From the NCBI RefSeq assembly GCF_007753095.1, contig NZ_CP036348.1, positions 682,001-746,000 of the forward strand: a stretch of 64,000 nucleotides of DNA, given 5' to 3'. The notes beneath the pieces were generated by a model that saw only the letters and a program-made list of their open reading frames with translations, made no database searches and was not told the DNA's origin. Below are positions 9,184 through 16,574 of the stretch, piece after piece (position 1 is the first letter of the stretch; every line of letters begins with the position of its first letter). The position numbers and the translations under genes were made by a program. Source of the DNA: Rosistilla carotiformis (GTDB lineage Bacteria > Planctomycetota > Planctomycetia > Pirellulales > Pirellulaceae).

Positions 9184-9837
9184 ATGAACGACCATTGGAC
9201 ATATTTCGTCCGCGAATACCTGCGGATAAAAATTGATGAACTGCGACACTACATTGCCACGGTTGAGTCTGCGCTAGACAAGGAGTTTAATACCTTTGAC
9301 AACTGGGTTGCGGACCAGACATCGCAAATGACCGAAGACGCAAAAAGTGATTTTTACGATTTCCACTCTGACACTGCCTGGAATCTATCTGAGTCATTTC
9401 CTCGAATGACGAGAAATGCGATCTTCTCATCCGCCTATTTCTCGCTGGAGCACGAATTACTAGCGATCTGCAAGCAGTTGCGTGCAAGGAAAAAGATTCC
9501 TCTCGCGGTTAATGACCTGAAACACAATGGAATTACTGCTGCCAGCGTATATCTGCGAAAAGTAGGCGGAATTGAGTTCCCGAGCAATACCCAAGAGTGG
9601 CAGCGAATAACGATCTATAACAAGATTCGAAACTTCATCGCACATAATGACGGGACTCTGGATAAATCGGATAACGCTGCTGCGGTTCGGCAATACGCAA
9701 AAACGCACCCACACATATCCTTCAGCAGCAGCGATGAAATTATCCTGGGCCAAGATTTTTGCACACAGACGCTGGATACAATCGAGACATTCTTCAACGC
9801 GGTGCTCGACGCAATTGACTCGCAATCGGACGGATAA
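9184..9837 (+). CDS. Stand-alone HEPN-like protein, putative RNase of a defence island
   Basis: A 217-residue, mostly helical protein. I do not recognise a named family. Around residue 140-155 it carries KIRNFIAHNDG, which matches the R-x4-6-H core of HEPN ribonucleases; the preceding helix SSAYFSLEHELLAICKQL resembles the first HEPN helix with its conserved Glu. HEPN proteins act as RNases in toxin-antitoxin, abortive-infection and CRISPR systems. No antitoxin is adjacent. The gene is visibly A/T-richer than neighbouring housekeeping genes, which suggests acquisition. It is separated from the Kiwa pair by a hairpin element at 9869-9930 and is therefore probably an independent unit. No clear ribosome-binding site precedes the ATG. 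Gene reality is likely; HEPN assignment is moderate. Confidence 0.65.
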   Translation: MNDHWTYFVREYLRIKIDELRHYIATVESALDKEFNTFDNWVADQTSQMTEDAKSDFYDFHSDTAWNLSESFPRMTRNAIFSSAYFSLEHELLAICKQLRARKKIPLAVNDLKHNGITAASVYLRKVGGIEFPSNTQEWQRITIYNKIRNFIAHNDGTLDKSDNAAAVRQYAKTHPHISFSSSDEIILGQDFCTQTLDTIETFFNAVLDAIDSQSDG

Positions 9838-9868
9838 CCATGGCATGCGCGGTAGGACAGGAGAGACT

Positions 9869-9930
9869 AAGGTGTCAGGACTTTTAGACGCGCCGGTTTA
9901 TTAGTGAGTTCTGCCCTCCTGATTTCGCCA
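9869..9930. repeat. Hairpin element copy A (family 2), upstream of kwaA
   Basis: The sequence runs from AAGGTGTCAGGA through CTTTTAGACGCGCCGGTTTA to TGATTTCGCC. It aligns along its whole length with the copy at 11491-11553 and shares its outer motif with the copies at 16196, 18495 and 12386. Confidence 0.8.
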
Positions 9931-10059
9931 ATCTCGACGCTTCCTAGGTACCCTTCGATCTGCCGCAAATTTCGTGATGTGTACTGGTGAAATGACCCAA
10001 CATGTCAACGGTGTCACAGATGATGCTGGCTTACCTGCATTCGTTCAAGAGGCATCTCA

Positions 10060-10620
10060 ATGTTGAATTCGCTCGGAAAGACGGCACTTGTCAGTTCGAC
10101 TATCGCACCGGTGCTCGGCGCTTTTGCGGTCAGTGCTTGGTCCAACGACCAACTAGAAGCTATGTGTTGGTATGGAGGGCTGGGGCTCGTGCTGACGGCT
10201 ATTGCGGGGGGGATTCTGTGGGAATGCCGGCATCGTGTCGAAGTTGAAACGCTACGTGTCAAGAAGGTAAAGGCCGCAGACAAAGAGTCACTTGCTTTCC
10301 TTGTCGTCTATTTGCTCCCACTACTTGCCAAAGACTCTAGCCGTTTTAACGGCGATCTTTGGACAGCAGTCTATGTCTTTCTGGTGATTGGGGTCGTTGT
10401 GGCTCATGGCAATCTAGTGACGTTTAACCCTGTCTTTGTCCTGTTTCAACTGCATTTCTACGAAGTCGAAACAGAATCTGGCTTGGTTGCGACCGTAGTG
10501 TCTCGCCGAATCCTGATGAAGCAAAAAGATGAATACAAAGTACAAATGATATTTCCTTTCTTCTATTTCGAGGACAAAACGTGCTGGATTTTTATGCCGT
10601 CACTAGGCAGGGAACCTTGA
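10060..10620 (+). CDS. kwaA: KwaA-like membrane protein of a Kiwa anti-phage system
   Basis: A 186-residue integral membrane protein with about four hydrophobic segments (roughly residues 8-27, 36-54, 78-92 and 104-130). The segments are followed by a cytoplasmic tail with NPVFVLFQLHFYEVE and RRILMKQKDEYKV. Kiwa systems consist of a small four-helix membrane protein, KwaA, encoded directly before KwaB. In published work KwaA senses phage attack at the membrane and works with KwaB to block phage replication and transcription. Identification rests mainly on the downstream DUF4868 partner plus size, topology and the NP...YEV segment. An AGAGG motif lies seven bases before the ATG at 10060. The 3' end overlaps kwaB by 40 bases. 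Confidence 0.75.
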   Translation: MLNSLGKTALVSSTIAPVLGAFAVSAWSNDQLEAMCWYGGLGLVLTAIAGGILWECRHRVEVETLRVKKVKAADKESLAFLVVYLLPLLAKDSSRFNGDLWTAVYVFLVIGVVVAHGNLVTFNPVFVLFQLHFYEVETESGLVATVVSRRILMKQKDEYKVQMIFPFFYFEDKTCWIFMPSLGREP

Positions 10621-11483
10621 GCTTTGATTTAGAGCGAATCCGATTGGAACGACCGGTTCAAGAAGATCTGTCTGCGCAATTCGAAGCACAGGCCGCTGAA
10701 TTTGTCGGAGCGGACTGCGAGCCACTTCCGTTTAGTTGTCAGCATCGTATTGAGAGGGATTCCAAAGAGGTTTTTTGTGTTGACGCTTTTCAAATACCGA
10801 AATACTTGCGTCCGGCATTAGATGAACCAGCAGCAATTGGTGAACTGCGAGCACCATTTACGACCGCCGCGCCGCAAGTGAAGGCGATTGTGGGGGTCGA
10901 CGCCACCAACGAATCGTTTTTCTTTCAGTATTTTGAGCGACGCCGTATTCTCGACCGTCGTCGGGTGTTTATTTTCAACGGAAGCAGCTTCAATTCAATT
11001 GAATACCCTGCGGTCATGCTCGACGAGCATTTGGTCGCCTCGATTGTGGACAACAGATTGTGCTTTAAGTCGTTTCATCGGACCAACCAATTTCTGGACC
11101 TGTCCGATTTGTATGCTACGGCAACTGACGTTGAGGTTTCCGAAGTATTGTCGCATCCCAAGCTTTTGGCCGATTCCGCTGCCATCGTTGATAGCGGTAT
11201 TGCCAACCGGACACGGCAGCAGTTTTCGCGTCTAATTCATCTAGGGATTCTTGATCGCGACGGTGTAACACCGGATCGAATTCGAAACGGTGCGAGAAAA
11301 TACGAAGGTCTCGAATCTATCCGGGTCCGGAATTTCAATGGTCAACGTCTAGTGGAAGTTCCGACCGAGAAGCGAGTTCTGGCAAAGTTTTTGAAGTTCC
11401 TTTGTGAAGAGTTGTACGTTGGTGATCTAACCGGCGACCAGCGTTCGACCAATTCGTCTCGCGTAGAAGTTCCGTCAAGCTAG
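10581..11483 (+). CDS. kwaB: KwaB-like DUF4868 protein of a Kiwa anti-phage system
   Basis: A 300-residue cytosolic protein matching the DUF4868/KwaB pattern. It has a central strand-rich segment with FFFQYFERRRILDRRRVFIF, then LDEHLVASIVDNRLCFKSFHRTNQFLDLSDLY-type phrases split over residues 140-180, and a conserved C-terminus KFLKFLCEELYVGDLTG. KwaB is the effector of Kiwa and associates with KwaA and nucleic acid. The GTG start at 10581 is supported by GAGGA eight bases upstream, inside the end of kwaA; a TTG at 10617 overlapping the kwaA stop is a weaker alternative. The pair forms a tight two-gene operon bounded on both sides by copies of the same hairpin element. Confidence 0.8.
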   Translation: MLDFYAVTRQGTLSFDLERIRLERPVQEDLSAQFEAQAAEFVGADCEPLPFSCQHRIERDSKEVFCVDAFQIPKYLRPALDEPAAIGELRAPFTTAAPQVKAIVGVDATNESFFFQYFERRRILDRRRVFIFNGSSFNSIEYPAVMLDEHLVASIVDNRLCFKSFHRTNQFLDLSDLYATATDVEVSEVLSHPKLLADSAAIVDSGIANRTRQQFSRLIHLGILDRDGVTPDRIRNGARKYEGLESIRVRNFNGQRLVEVPTEKRVLAKFLKFLCEELYVGDLTGDQRSTNSSRVEVPSS

Positions 11484-11490
11484 AGAAAAT

Positions 11491-11553
11491 AAGGTGTCAA
11501 AACTGTTTTAGACACGCCGGTTTGTTAAATAGTCCTAACCGCTTTGATTTCGC
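11491..11553. repeat. Hairpin element copy B (family 2), downstream of kwaB
   Basis: It starts eight bases after the kwaB stop with AAGGTGTCAAAACTG, continues TTTTAGACACGCCGGTTTGTTA and ends TTTGATTTCGC. It is a direct, non-inverted copy of the element at 9869-9930, so the two copies bracket kwaA-kwaB. Confidence 0.8.
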
Positions 11554-11563
11554 GGGACAAAGA

Positions 11564-11875
11564 ATGAACAGCTGGGGCATTCCTCTCGAAATGGAGACTG
11601 CAATCCGCGAACGTGATCAGGCGTGCGTTTACTGCGGGATTGCATTCCTCGAAGCGGACGCGAATGGCGGTTCACGAAAACGCGTTGCGACGTGGGAGCA
11701 TATCGTAAACGACGCTCGCATCGTTACGCTGGAGAACATCGCCTTGTGTTGTAATTCATGCAACGCAAGCAAGGGAGCAAAAGAGTTGGTGGTCTGGGTG
11801 GCATCGGACTACTGCCAACGTAAGGGCATTTCCCGGGATTCTGTCGCGAGCGTTGTCCAGGCGCACTTGGTCTAG
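11564..11875 (+). CDS. Small HNH endonuclease
   Basis: A 103-residue protein with a zinc-ribbon HNH nuclease core: CVYC near residues 23-26, WEH with the catalytic-type His around residue 47, and NIALCCNSCNASKG, which supplies the second CxxC pair and the conserved Asn. Such small HNH proteins nick or cut DNA and occur in restriction systems, phages and mobile elements. The ATG at 11564 is chosen because upstream in-frame codons fall within the hairpin element. No partner methylase or specificity subunit is adjacent, so it may be an independent cassette or a defence accessory next to Kiwa. Family confident; role unknown. Confidence 0.82.
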   Translation: MNSWGIPLEMETAIRERDQACVYCGIAFLEADANGGSRKRVATWEHIVNDARIVTLENIALCCNSCNASKGAKELVVWVASDYCQRKGISRDSVASVVQAHLV

Positions 11876-12437
11876 CCCCAGATCGAACTCACGCGCCATG
11901 GCACCTTGGGATTTGCTAAAAAGAGACGAACCCGGAGGCCGCTACATGGGAGTTTCGTGTCGATGTGTCGCCCTCCGGGCTTTGTTGTGTTTGGCGATCT
12001 TGGGACCGGTGGCTTACACCACCGGCAGGTCGTGTTCCGCCCTCCGGGCTCCAGCAGTCTCAAACTCCCATCACGCACACCATCGACCTTTGCAATAGGC
12101 CGCTGGCCGTCGCAAGACTTACCGGTGGTGTCAACCACCGGATCCTGGCCCCACACCAAACGTTTTCAGGCCGCAGGCCGGCACAGGAACTGCCGGCGGT
12201 GTAAGCCGCCGGTAAGCATCCCCTAACAGCAAAAGTTCAGCCCGGAGGGCGACACCCGGAAGTTTGGTTGTGTCGCCCTCCAGGCTTTGTTGTGTCTGGC
12301 GATCTTGGGACCGGTGGCTGACGCCACCGGCAGTTCCTATTCCGCCCTGCGGGCTCCAGCAGTCCAAGTTCCCGCCACGCACACTAGCGGTCCGGTTTAT
12401 CAAAGTGTCATTGCGTCTTTGAATTCGCCAGAAGGTT
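11876..12437. repeat. Third block of family-1 repeats plus a partial family-2 element
   Basis: Between the HNH gene and the membrane protein lies another family-1 block. It holds a GCCCTCCGGGC arm near 11970, CCGGTGGCTTACACCACCGG near 12006, AGGCCGCAGGCCGGCAC near 12167 with CCGGCGGTGTAAGCCGCCGG, the GCCCGGAGGGCGACAC hairpin near 12240-12286 and CCGGTGGCTGACGCCACCGG near 12310. At 12386-12430 the right half of a family-2 element follows, reading CCGGTTTATCAAAGTGTC and ending in CTTTGAATTCGCC. No gene is supported here. Confidence 0.85.
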
Positions 12438-12812
12438 TTACTTCCCTGCCACAACCGCAAAAGTCGCCAGCCCGAGCATGATGCTGGTCACCGGTCCCCA
12501 CAACCGCCGCTCGGGGCGTGACGGTGTGATCCAGTTCAGCAGCGTGCTCAGGGACTGCACTCCGAGTGCCGCCCACCCGGTCCAGTTCTGCCAGTTGGGG
12601 GCCAGGCCAGCGGCCGACGTGATCCCTGCTGCCATGAAGGCGAGCAATACGGCAGATAAGAGAGCCACCACGCGTCCCTTGGCCGGCAACGCCCCGGGGT
12701 GCTGTCCTCCTTGTGTCACCGGTCCCCATGGCGCGCCTGCGATCAGACAACACTGAAACAGGATCACGCCGATGATGATCATCGCGTACAAAATTGCGGC
12801 TAGGTGGGGCAT
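12438..12812 (-). CDS. Small integral membrane protein, unknown function
   Basis: A 124-residue protein with four hydrophobic segments at about residues 4-24, 48-68, 76-92 and 104-121. Between the first two is the loop APWGPVTQGGQHPGALP, a phrase I associate with an uncharacterised family of small bacterial four-helix membrane proteins. No charged catalytic cluster is visible. The ATG at 12812 begins directly at the first membrane segment. It is the only minus-strand gene in this part of the island and stands alone between repeat elements, so neighbours give no functional clue. I am confident that it encodes a protein and make no functional claim. Confidence 0.7.
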   Translation of the reverse strand: MPHLAAILYAMIIIGVILFQCCLIAGAPWGPVTQGGQHPGALPAKGRVVALLSAVLLAFMAAGITSAAGLAPNWQNWTGWAALGVQSLSTLLNWITPSRPERRLWGPVTSIMLGLATFAVVAGK

Positions 12813-13031
12813 GAGGTCAATTGTGGCTACAGAGGGTTAGAAGCACCTTCATAGCCACCTCGGTGGTGATGATCCAGGTGGGCTTTGAATTTGCCCGCTC
12901 TCTCGTCTGCTTGCAAGTCGTGCGACCGTCCCCACTGCTTCCCGCCGCGATCCAATGTTGGAGACGGATGGCGAGAGCTATGTTTGCCGCGCGGGTTGTC
13001 ACCAGCTAAAATCCTGACTGGAGAACCCATC

Positions 13032-13250
13032 ATGACTGACTTGCTTGAAAAAGTGTTTGAGCACGCATCAAAACTGCCTCCTCAACAGCAAGACGCACTT
13101 GCGAAATGGCTGCTTAACGAGATCGCGGCAGACAACGCATGGGACGCTACTTTCGCAAAATCACCCGCTTTGCTGGCGTCACTTGCTTCGGAGACGCTGC
13201 AGGAGAAGGACGGTGGCGACGCTCAACCACTCGTTCCATATGAACTTTGA
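13032..13250 (+). CDS. Antitoxin-like small protein (ParD/RelB-type partner)
   Basis: A 72-residue acidic protein with LPPQQQDALAKWLLNEI near residues 15-31 followed by WDATFAKSPALLASLASE. This layout is characteristic of a family of antitoxin-like proteins encoded in front of RelE/ParE toxins. GGAGAA lies about nine bases before the ATG at 13032. Its stop codon overlaps by 11 bases the start of a toxin-like reading frame that is now broken, which supports the toxin-antitoxin assignment. It would bind and neutralise the toxin and repress its own promoter, but since the toxin seems inactive it may be a relic. Confidence 0.7.
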   Translation: MTDLLEKVFEHASKLPPQQQDALAKWLLNEIAADNAWDATFAKSPALLASLASETLQEKDGGDAQPLVPYEL

Positions 13251-13513
13251 AATCGTTAACGCCCCGTCGTTTTCGCGATTGCTTCGCTTCCCTACCTCAG
13301 CACCTCCAAAAGCAAACTCGCGATGCCTACCGGCAATTCCTGGCTGATCCATCCCACCCCGGCTTGCGATTCAAGCGAATTGCTGACACCTTTGATTTCC
13401 ATAGTGAAATAGCTGTCCTGCACATTCAACGCCGTAGAACGTTGGCATGGTACGGAGCCGCCGGTCGAGCCTTTTTAAGTCGTGCATCAACCGCGGTTAT
13501 GCCAAAACGTTAG
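13240..13513 (+). pseudogene. RelE/ParE-like toxin remnant, frameshifted and 3' replaced
   Basis: The ATG at 13240 opens MNFEIVNAPSFSR, the normal start of a RelE/ParE-family toxin, but that frame then departs from the family. The continuation is found in the +1 frame as LPQHLQKQTRDAYRQFLADP and HPGLRFKRI, so a single-base deletion has occurred near 13275-13285. The C-terminal strand with the conserved YSVRI/YRALG-type residues is missing. At 13381-13400 the toxin sequence gives way to TGACACCTTTGATTTC, which matches the right end of the family-2 hairpin element. The toxin is therefore very probably inactive. Confidence 0.65.
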
Positions 13514-13524
13514 AACACAACAAC

Positions 13525-14535
13525 ATGATGTATGTACGCCTATTGCTTGTCGCTTCCGTGCTGATCCTTGGGGTCGCGCGTCTGGGATACGCTCAGTCGC
13601 CGTTTATTGTGCGAATGGATCCTGCGGGATCGGACGCCAACGACGGTTTGACGCCTGACACGCCCGTCGTGACACTCCAGCGGGTGCAGCAGATCTTGAA
13701 GTCGACGCTTGCCGACAATCCCAGAGACGCGGAGGTCCGGATTGGGTCGGGCACCTACCGCGGGCAGAGTATTCGCTGGACATTCACGATGCCCGAACAC
13801 TCGATCACTTTCATGCCCCGCGCTGGCGACAAGGTGCGGCCGGTTTTTGATGGTGTTGAGCATCGCGGAACTTGGTTCCGCCTCGACCACTCTTTGGGGC
13901 AGCAGACGGGGCTGAACTTCCAGTACATCCACGTCACGCGTTACGCGACAGCGATCTCGTTGAACGGGAACCGGAATGCGGTGGAAACGTGCAATCGCGG
14001 CAACTCGATATACGGCTGCATGTTCACAGATGTTGGTGAGGGATCGACCGCCGCAGTGCGACTCGTCAATTCCAAAGACAACTCGATCGTCAACAATCAT
14101 TTCTTGAACATCACGAGGTCGAGCCGGTACGGGCTGTTGCACGCAATCTATATCGCGCACCATTCGTCGGGGAATCAGATTCTTCGCAACCGATTCCAGG
14201 ACTGCTGCGGTGATCCGGTTCGCGTTCGCGATGCATCCAACAACAATATTGTCAATGAAAACACGTTCATCCGCGCGGGGATCGCTGCAGCGTATTCTCA
14301 GTGGTACTGTGACCACCGTCGCAACGATGACGACAACCCACGCAACGATTGCTCCAAGCCCACACCGGAATGTCCTTCGTGGAACAACCAATTCCGCAAC
14401 AATCGGCTGCTGGAAACCTACAACGGGGAACGACTGTCCGCGTGGTATTTCGCTCAAGACGATGTTGATTCCCTGTGTCCGCCGCCGTCGCCGGGTGCGA
14501 GGAGATTGGCGACAAGTGGCAACCGACACGAATAA
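13525..14535 (+). CDS. Secreted right-handed parallel beta-helix protein
   Basis: A 336-residue exported protein. The signal peptide covers about residues 1-25 (hydrophobic run ending GYAQS). The mature protein starts with a segment common to beta-helix proteins, DPAGSDANDGLTPDTP, then shows repeated short coils with N and V/I positions, such as NSKDNSIVNNHFLNI, SGNQILRNRFQDC and SNNNIVNENTF. This is the pattern of right-handed beta-helix/pectate-lyase-like (NosD-type) folds that bind or cleave polysaccharides. Several Cys pairs near the C-terminus may form disulfides. The ATG at 13525 starts the signal peptide, although the frame is open to 13447. Polysaccharide lyase activity is possible but unproven. 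Confidence 0.8.
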   Translation: MMYVRLLLVASVLILGVARLGYAQSPFIVRMDPAGSDANDGLTPDTPVVTLQRVQQILKSTLADNPRDAEVRIGSGTYRGQSIRWTFTMPEHSITFMPRAGDKVRPVFDGVEHRGTWFRLDHSLGQQTGLNFQYIHVTRYATAISLNGNRNAVETCNRGNSIYGCMFTDVGEGSTAAVRLVNSKDNSIVNNHFLNITRSSRYGLLHAIYIAHHSSGNQILRNRFQDCCGDPVRVRDASNNNIVNENTFIRAGIAAAYSQWYCDHRRNDDDNPRNDCSKPTPECPSWNNQFRNNRLLETYNGERLSAWYFAQDDVDSLCPPPSPGARRLATSGNRHE

Positions 14536-15053
14536 CAATGGTGTAACAACAGCGTGAACCGTCGTGTCGAATTGGGGTGAAGTGGAATGGGCAAAGTGAC
14601 GTAACCACACGGTTCCGTTAAATGTTGTTGTTTGGGGGTGCTGTTGTTTTGCCATCCAACGCTGCGCGGCGTCCTTGGCTTTTTGGCGGAGCAGACGTTT
14701 CGTCCGCTTCTGCTCAGCGGGGAAACTCTTGATTCGCTGCTCCATGGCCTCTAATGCGCCAGGCTTAGTCTGACGCATCAAAGAGACTGGGCTCGGCTGC
14801 ACTCTTAATTTGCGTCGGTGCTTTGAAGGAGCTAAGCATATCTGCAAGTTTTTGGGGGAGCACCGAGAGGAAAATTCTTGCACAGCCTGGTCTGATCCGT
14901 AAGAATTGGTTTCTCAGTTGGGGGGGGGCGGTTTTCAGGGAAATCTGGGAGCGGACGCGTCATCTGCGGGAACAAAACGCACCCCATGCAAGTCGACTGC
15001 CGCCGCCCGCATATCGCTACCGTTCTGTGCAAACCAAACCCGGAAGCGAAAAG
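14536..15053. other. Intergenic region with a decayed copy of a coding 3' end
   Basis: No intact gene is supported. At about 14657-14713 the sequence matches the end of the repeat-tailed membrane protein gene at 19390-19455 (shared CGCGGCGTC, TTGGCGGAGCAG and CGTTTC). On the minus strand both encode KRLLRQxxKDAA; here the TAG stop of the intact gene reads CAG. The rest of the interval shows nothing recognisable apart from a G-run near 14922. Confidence 0.5.
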
Positions 15054-16106
15054 ATGATTAATGAAAACCGAATGCACGATTTACTTGGCAAAATGGTTTC
15101 TGAAATGGGAGCCGCTGCGGTAGGTTCTTTGGTGATTTTGGGTGATAAGCTTGGGCTGTATCGCGCTCTCGCGAAGGACGGCCCCTTGTCGGCCGGCATG
15201 CTGGCGGAAAAGACAGGGACCACCGAACGCTACGTGCGCGAATGGTGTGCCGCCCAAGCCGGTTCTGGCTACATCGAATATGAAGCAGATACAGACAAGT
15301 TTAGCATGAGCCCTGAACAACAAGCTGTATTTGCGGACCCGGACAGTCCTTTTTGCATGACGGGAGGATTTTATGCAATCGGTTCAATATATGTCGATGA
15401 ACCGAAAATTACACATGCATTTCAAACAGGCGAAGGCGTTTCATGGGGTGACCATAGCGCTTGCCTTTTCTGTGGAACCGAAAAGTTCTTTCGGCCAGGG
15501 TACCAGGCAAGCCTTGTGAGCGAGTGGCTCCCGTCACTGGACGGTGTGATTGATAAATTGGAGGCGGGAGCGAAGGTTGCCGATGTGGGCTGTGGCCACG
15601 GGGCCTCCACGCTGGTGATGGCCAAGGCTTTTCCGAAATCGAGTTTCATCGGATTTGACTTTCACGAGCCTTCGGTAAAGCGCGCCAATGAACTTGCCTC
15701 TGACTCGGGGCTGGCGAACGTCCGTTTTGATGTAGCAGCAGCAAAGAATTTTCCGGGAACAGACTATGACCTTATCGCCTTTTTTGATTGCTTGCACGAC
15801 ATGGGCGACCCGGTTGGAGCGGCCGCGCATACTCTTGAGGCATTAAGGCCCGACGGAACGATGATGCTTGTGGAGCCGTTTGCACATGACGAACTGAAAG
15901 ACAATCTCAACCCGGTCGGACGAATGTTCTACAGTTTTTCGACAATGGTCTGTACTCCTGCGTCCATTAGTCAGGAGGTTGGGCTTGCACTAGGCGCTCA
16001 GGCTGGTGAGAAAAGACTGAGCGAAGTCGCTGCAGAAGCAGGCTTCAGTCAATTTCGACGTGCCACCGAAACTCCTTTTAATCTCGTTCTTGAGGCAAAG
16101 CCGTAA
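15054..16106 (+). CDS. SAM-dependent methyltransferase with N-terminal winged-helix domain
   Basis: A 350-residue cytosolic protein. The first ~90 residues resemble the winged-helix dimerisation domain seen in Rv2258c-like methyltransferases (GSLVILGDKLGLYRALA, TERYVREWCAAQA). The class I Rossmann methyltransferase domain follows, with motif I VADVGCGHGAST near residue 180, an acidic residue after strand 2 (FIGFDFHEPS) and motif IV-like FFDCLHDMGDP. The C-terminal part holds the cap (NPVGRMFYSFST). The ATG at 15054 is chosen because it starts the winged-helix domain and has GAAGCGAAAAG just upstream. The methyl acceptor is unknown; small-molecule O- or N-methylation is typical of relatives. 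It stands alone. Confidence 0.85.
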   Translation: MINENRMHDLLGKMVSEMGAAAVGSLVILGDKLGLYRALAKDGPLSAGMLAEKTGTTERYVREWCAAQAGSGYIEYEADTDKFSMSPEQQAVFADPDSPFCMTGGFYAIGSIYVDEPKITHAFQTGEGVSWGDHSACLFCGTEKFFRPGYQASLVSEWLPSLDGVIDKLEAGAKVADVGCGHGASTLVMAKAFPKSSFIGFDFHEPSVKRANELASDSGLANVRFDVAAAKNFPGTDYDLIAFFDCLHDMGDPVGAAAHTLEALRPDGTMMLVEPFAHDELKDNLNPVGRMFYSFSTMVCTPASISQEVGLALGAQAGEKRLSEVAAEAGFSQFRRATETPFNLVLEAKP

Positions 16107-16574
16107 CAGGGCTTGGGAAACTAAGAAGCGGACGGAAAACCTCTGGTTCGCGTGGCACCGCAGTTTAAAACCTTGGTTTTCTGTCAGGCTCTAACGTGGC
16201 AGGACTCGTTTAGACGGATAGCAAAGAGTCCTGGCACCTTTGAATTCGCCCCATGCAGCGAAGATCGCGATCGGGCATTTATTAATGGAATATTAACCAC
16301 GCGATTTCGGTGATGTGTACCGTTATTGGGCAATTCGATTTCCCTGACCATGTATGAACCGCATGAGCGAATGCGTCGGAATTTGAAATGAGAGCGTAAG
16401 CTTGCCGCCCGGTTACGCGGGATGTGCGTCAAGAGAATCGACTTAATTTTGACAAAGATGAGCTGACGTGAAGTGGCCTCCCCTATGATGTGCCAACGAG
16501 CGCAATCGTACGCCCTGACCGCCAGCGTATGCGTTCCAATTTATGGCGGGGCAACTCAACGAACGAAAGATACT
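16107..16574. other. Intergenic region with one complete hairpin element
   Basis: About 470 bases between the methyltransferase and a sulfatase. It contains the family-2 element at 16191-16252 and no supported gene. The last 100 bases are the likely promoter region of the sulfatase; no clear -35/-10 pair stands out. Confidence 0.6.
16191..16252. repeat. Hairpin element copy C (family 2), best-preserved stem
   Basis: Arms GTGGCAGGACTC (16196-16207) and GAGTCCTGGCAC (16226-16237) pair with one mismatch over 12 bases around the loop GTTTAGACGGATAGCAAA. The element ends CTTTGAATTCGCC, as in the other copies. Confidence 0.8.

Noticed and set aside
13540-14883. A 447-codon minus-strand frame opposite the beta-helix gene.
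   Set aside because: Most of it is the shadow of the exported beta-helix protein; only the short KRLLRQ segment near 14.65-14.72 kb has a meaningful match and is listed as a relic.
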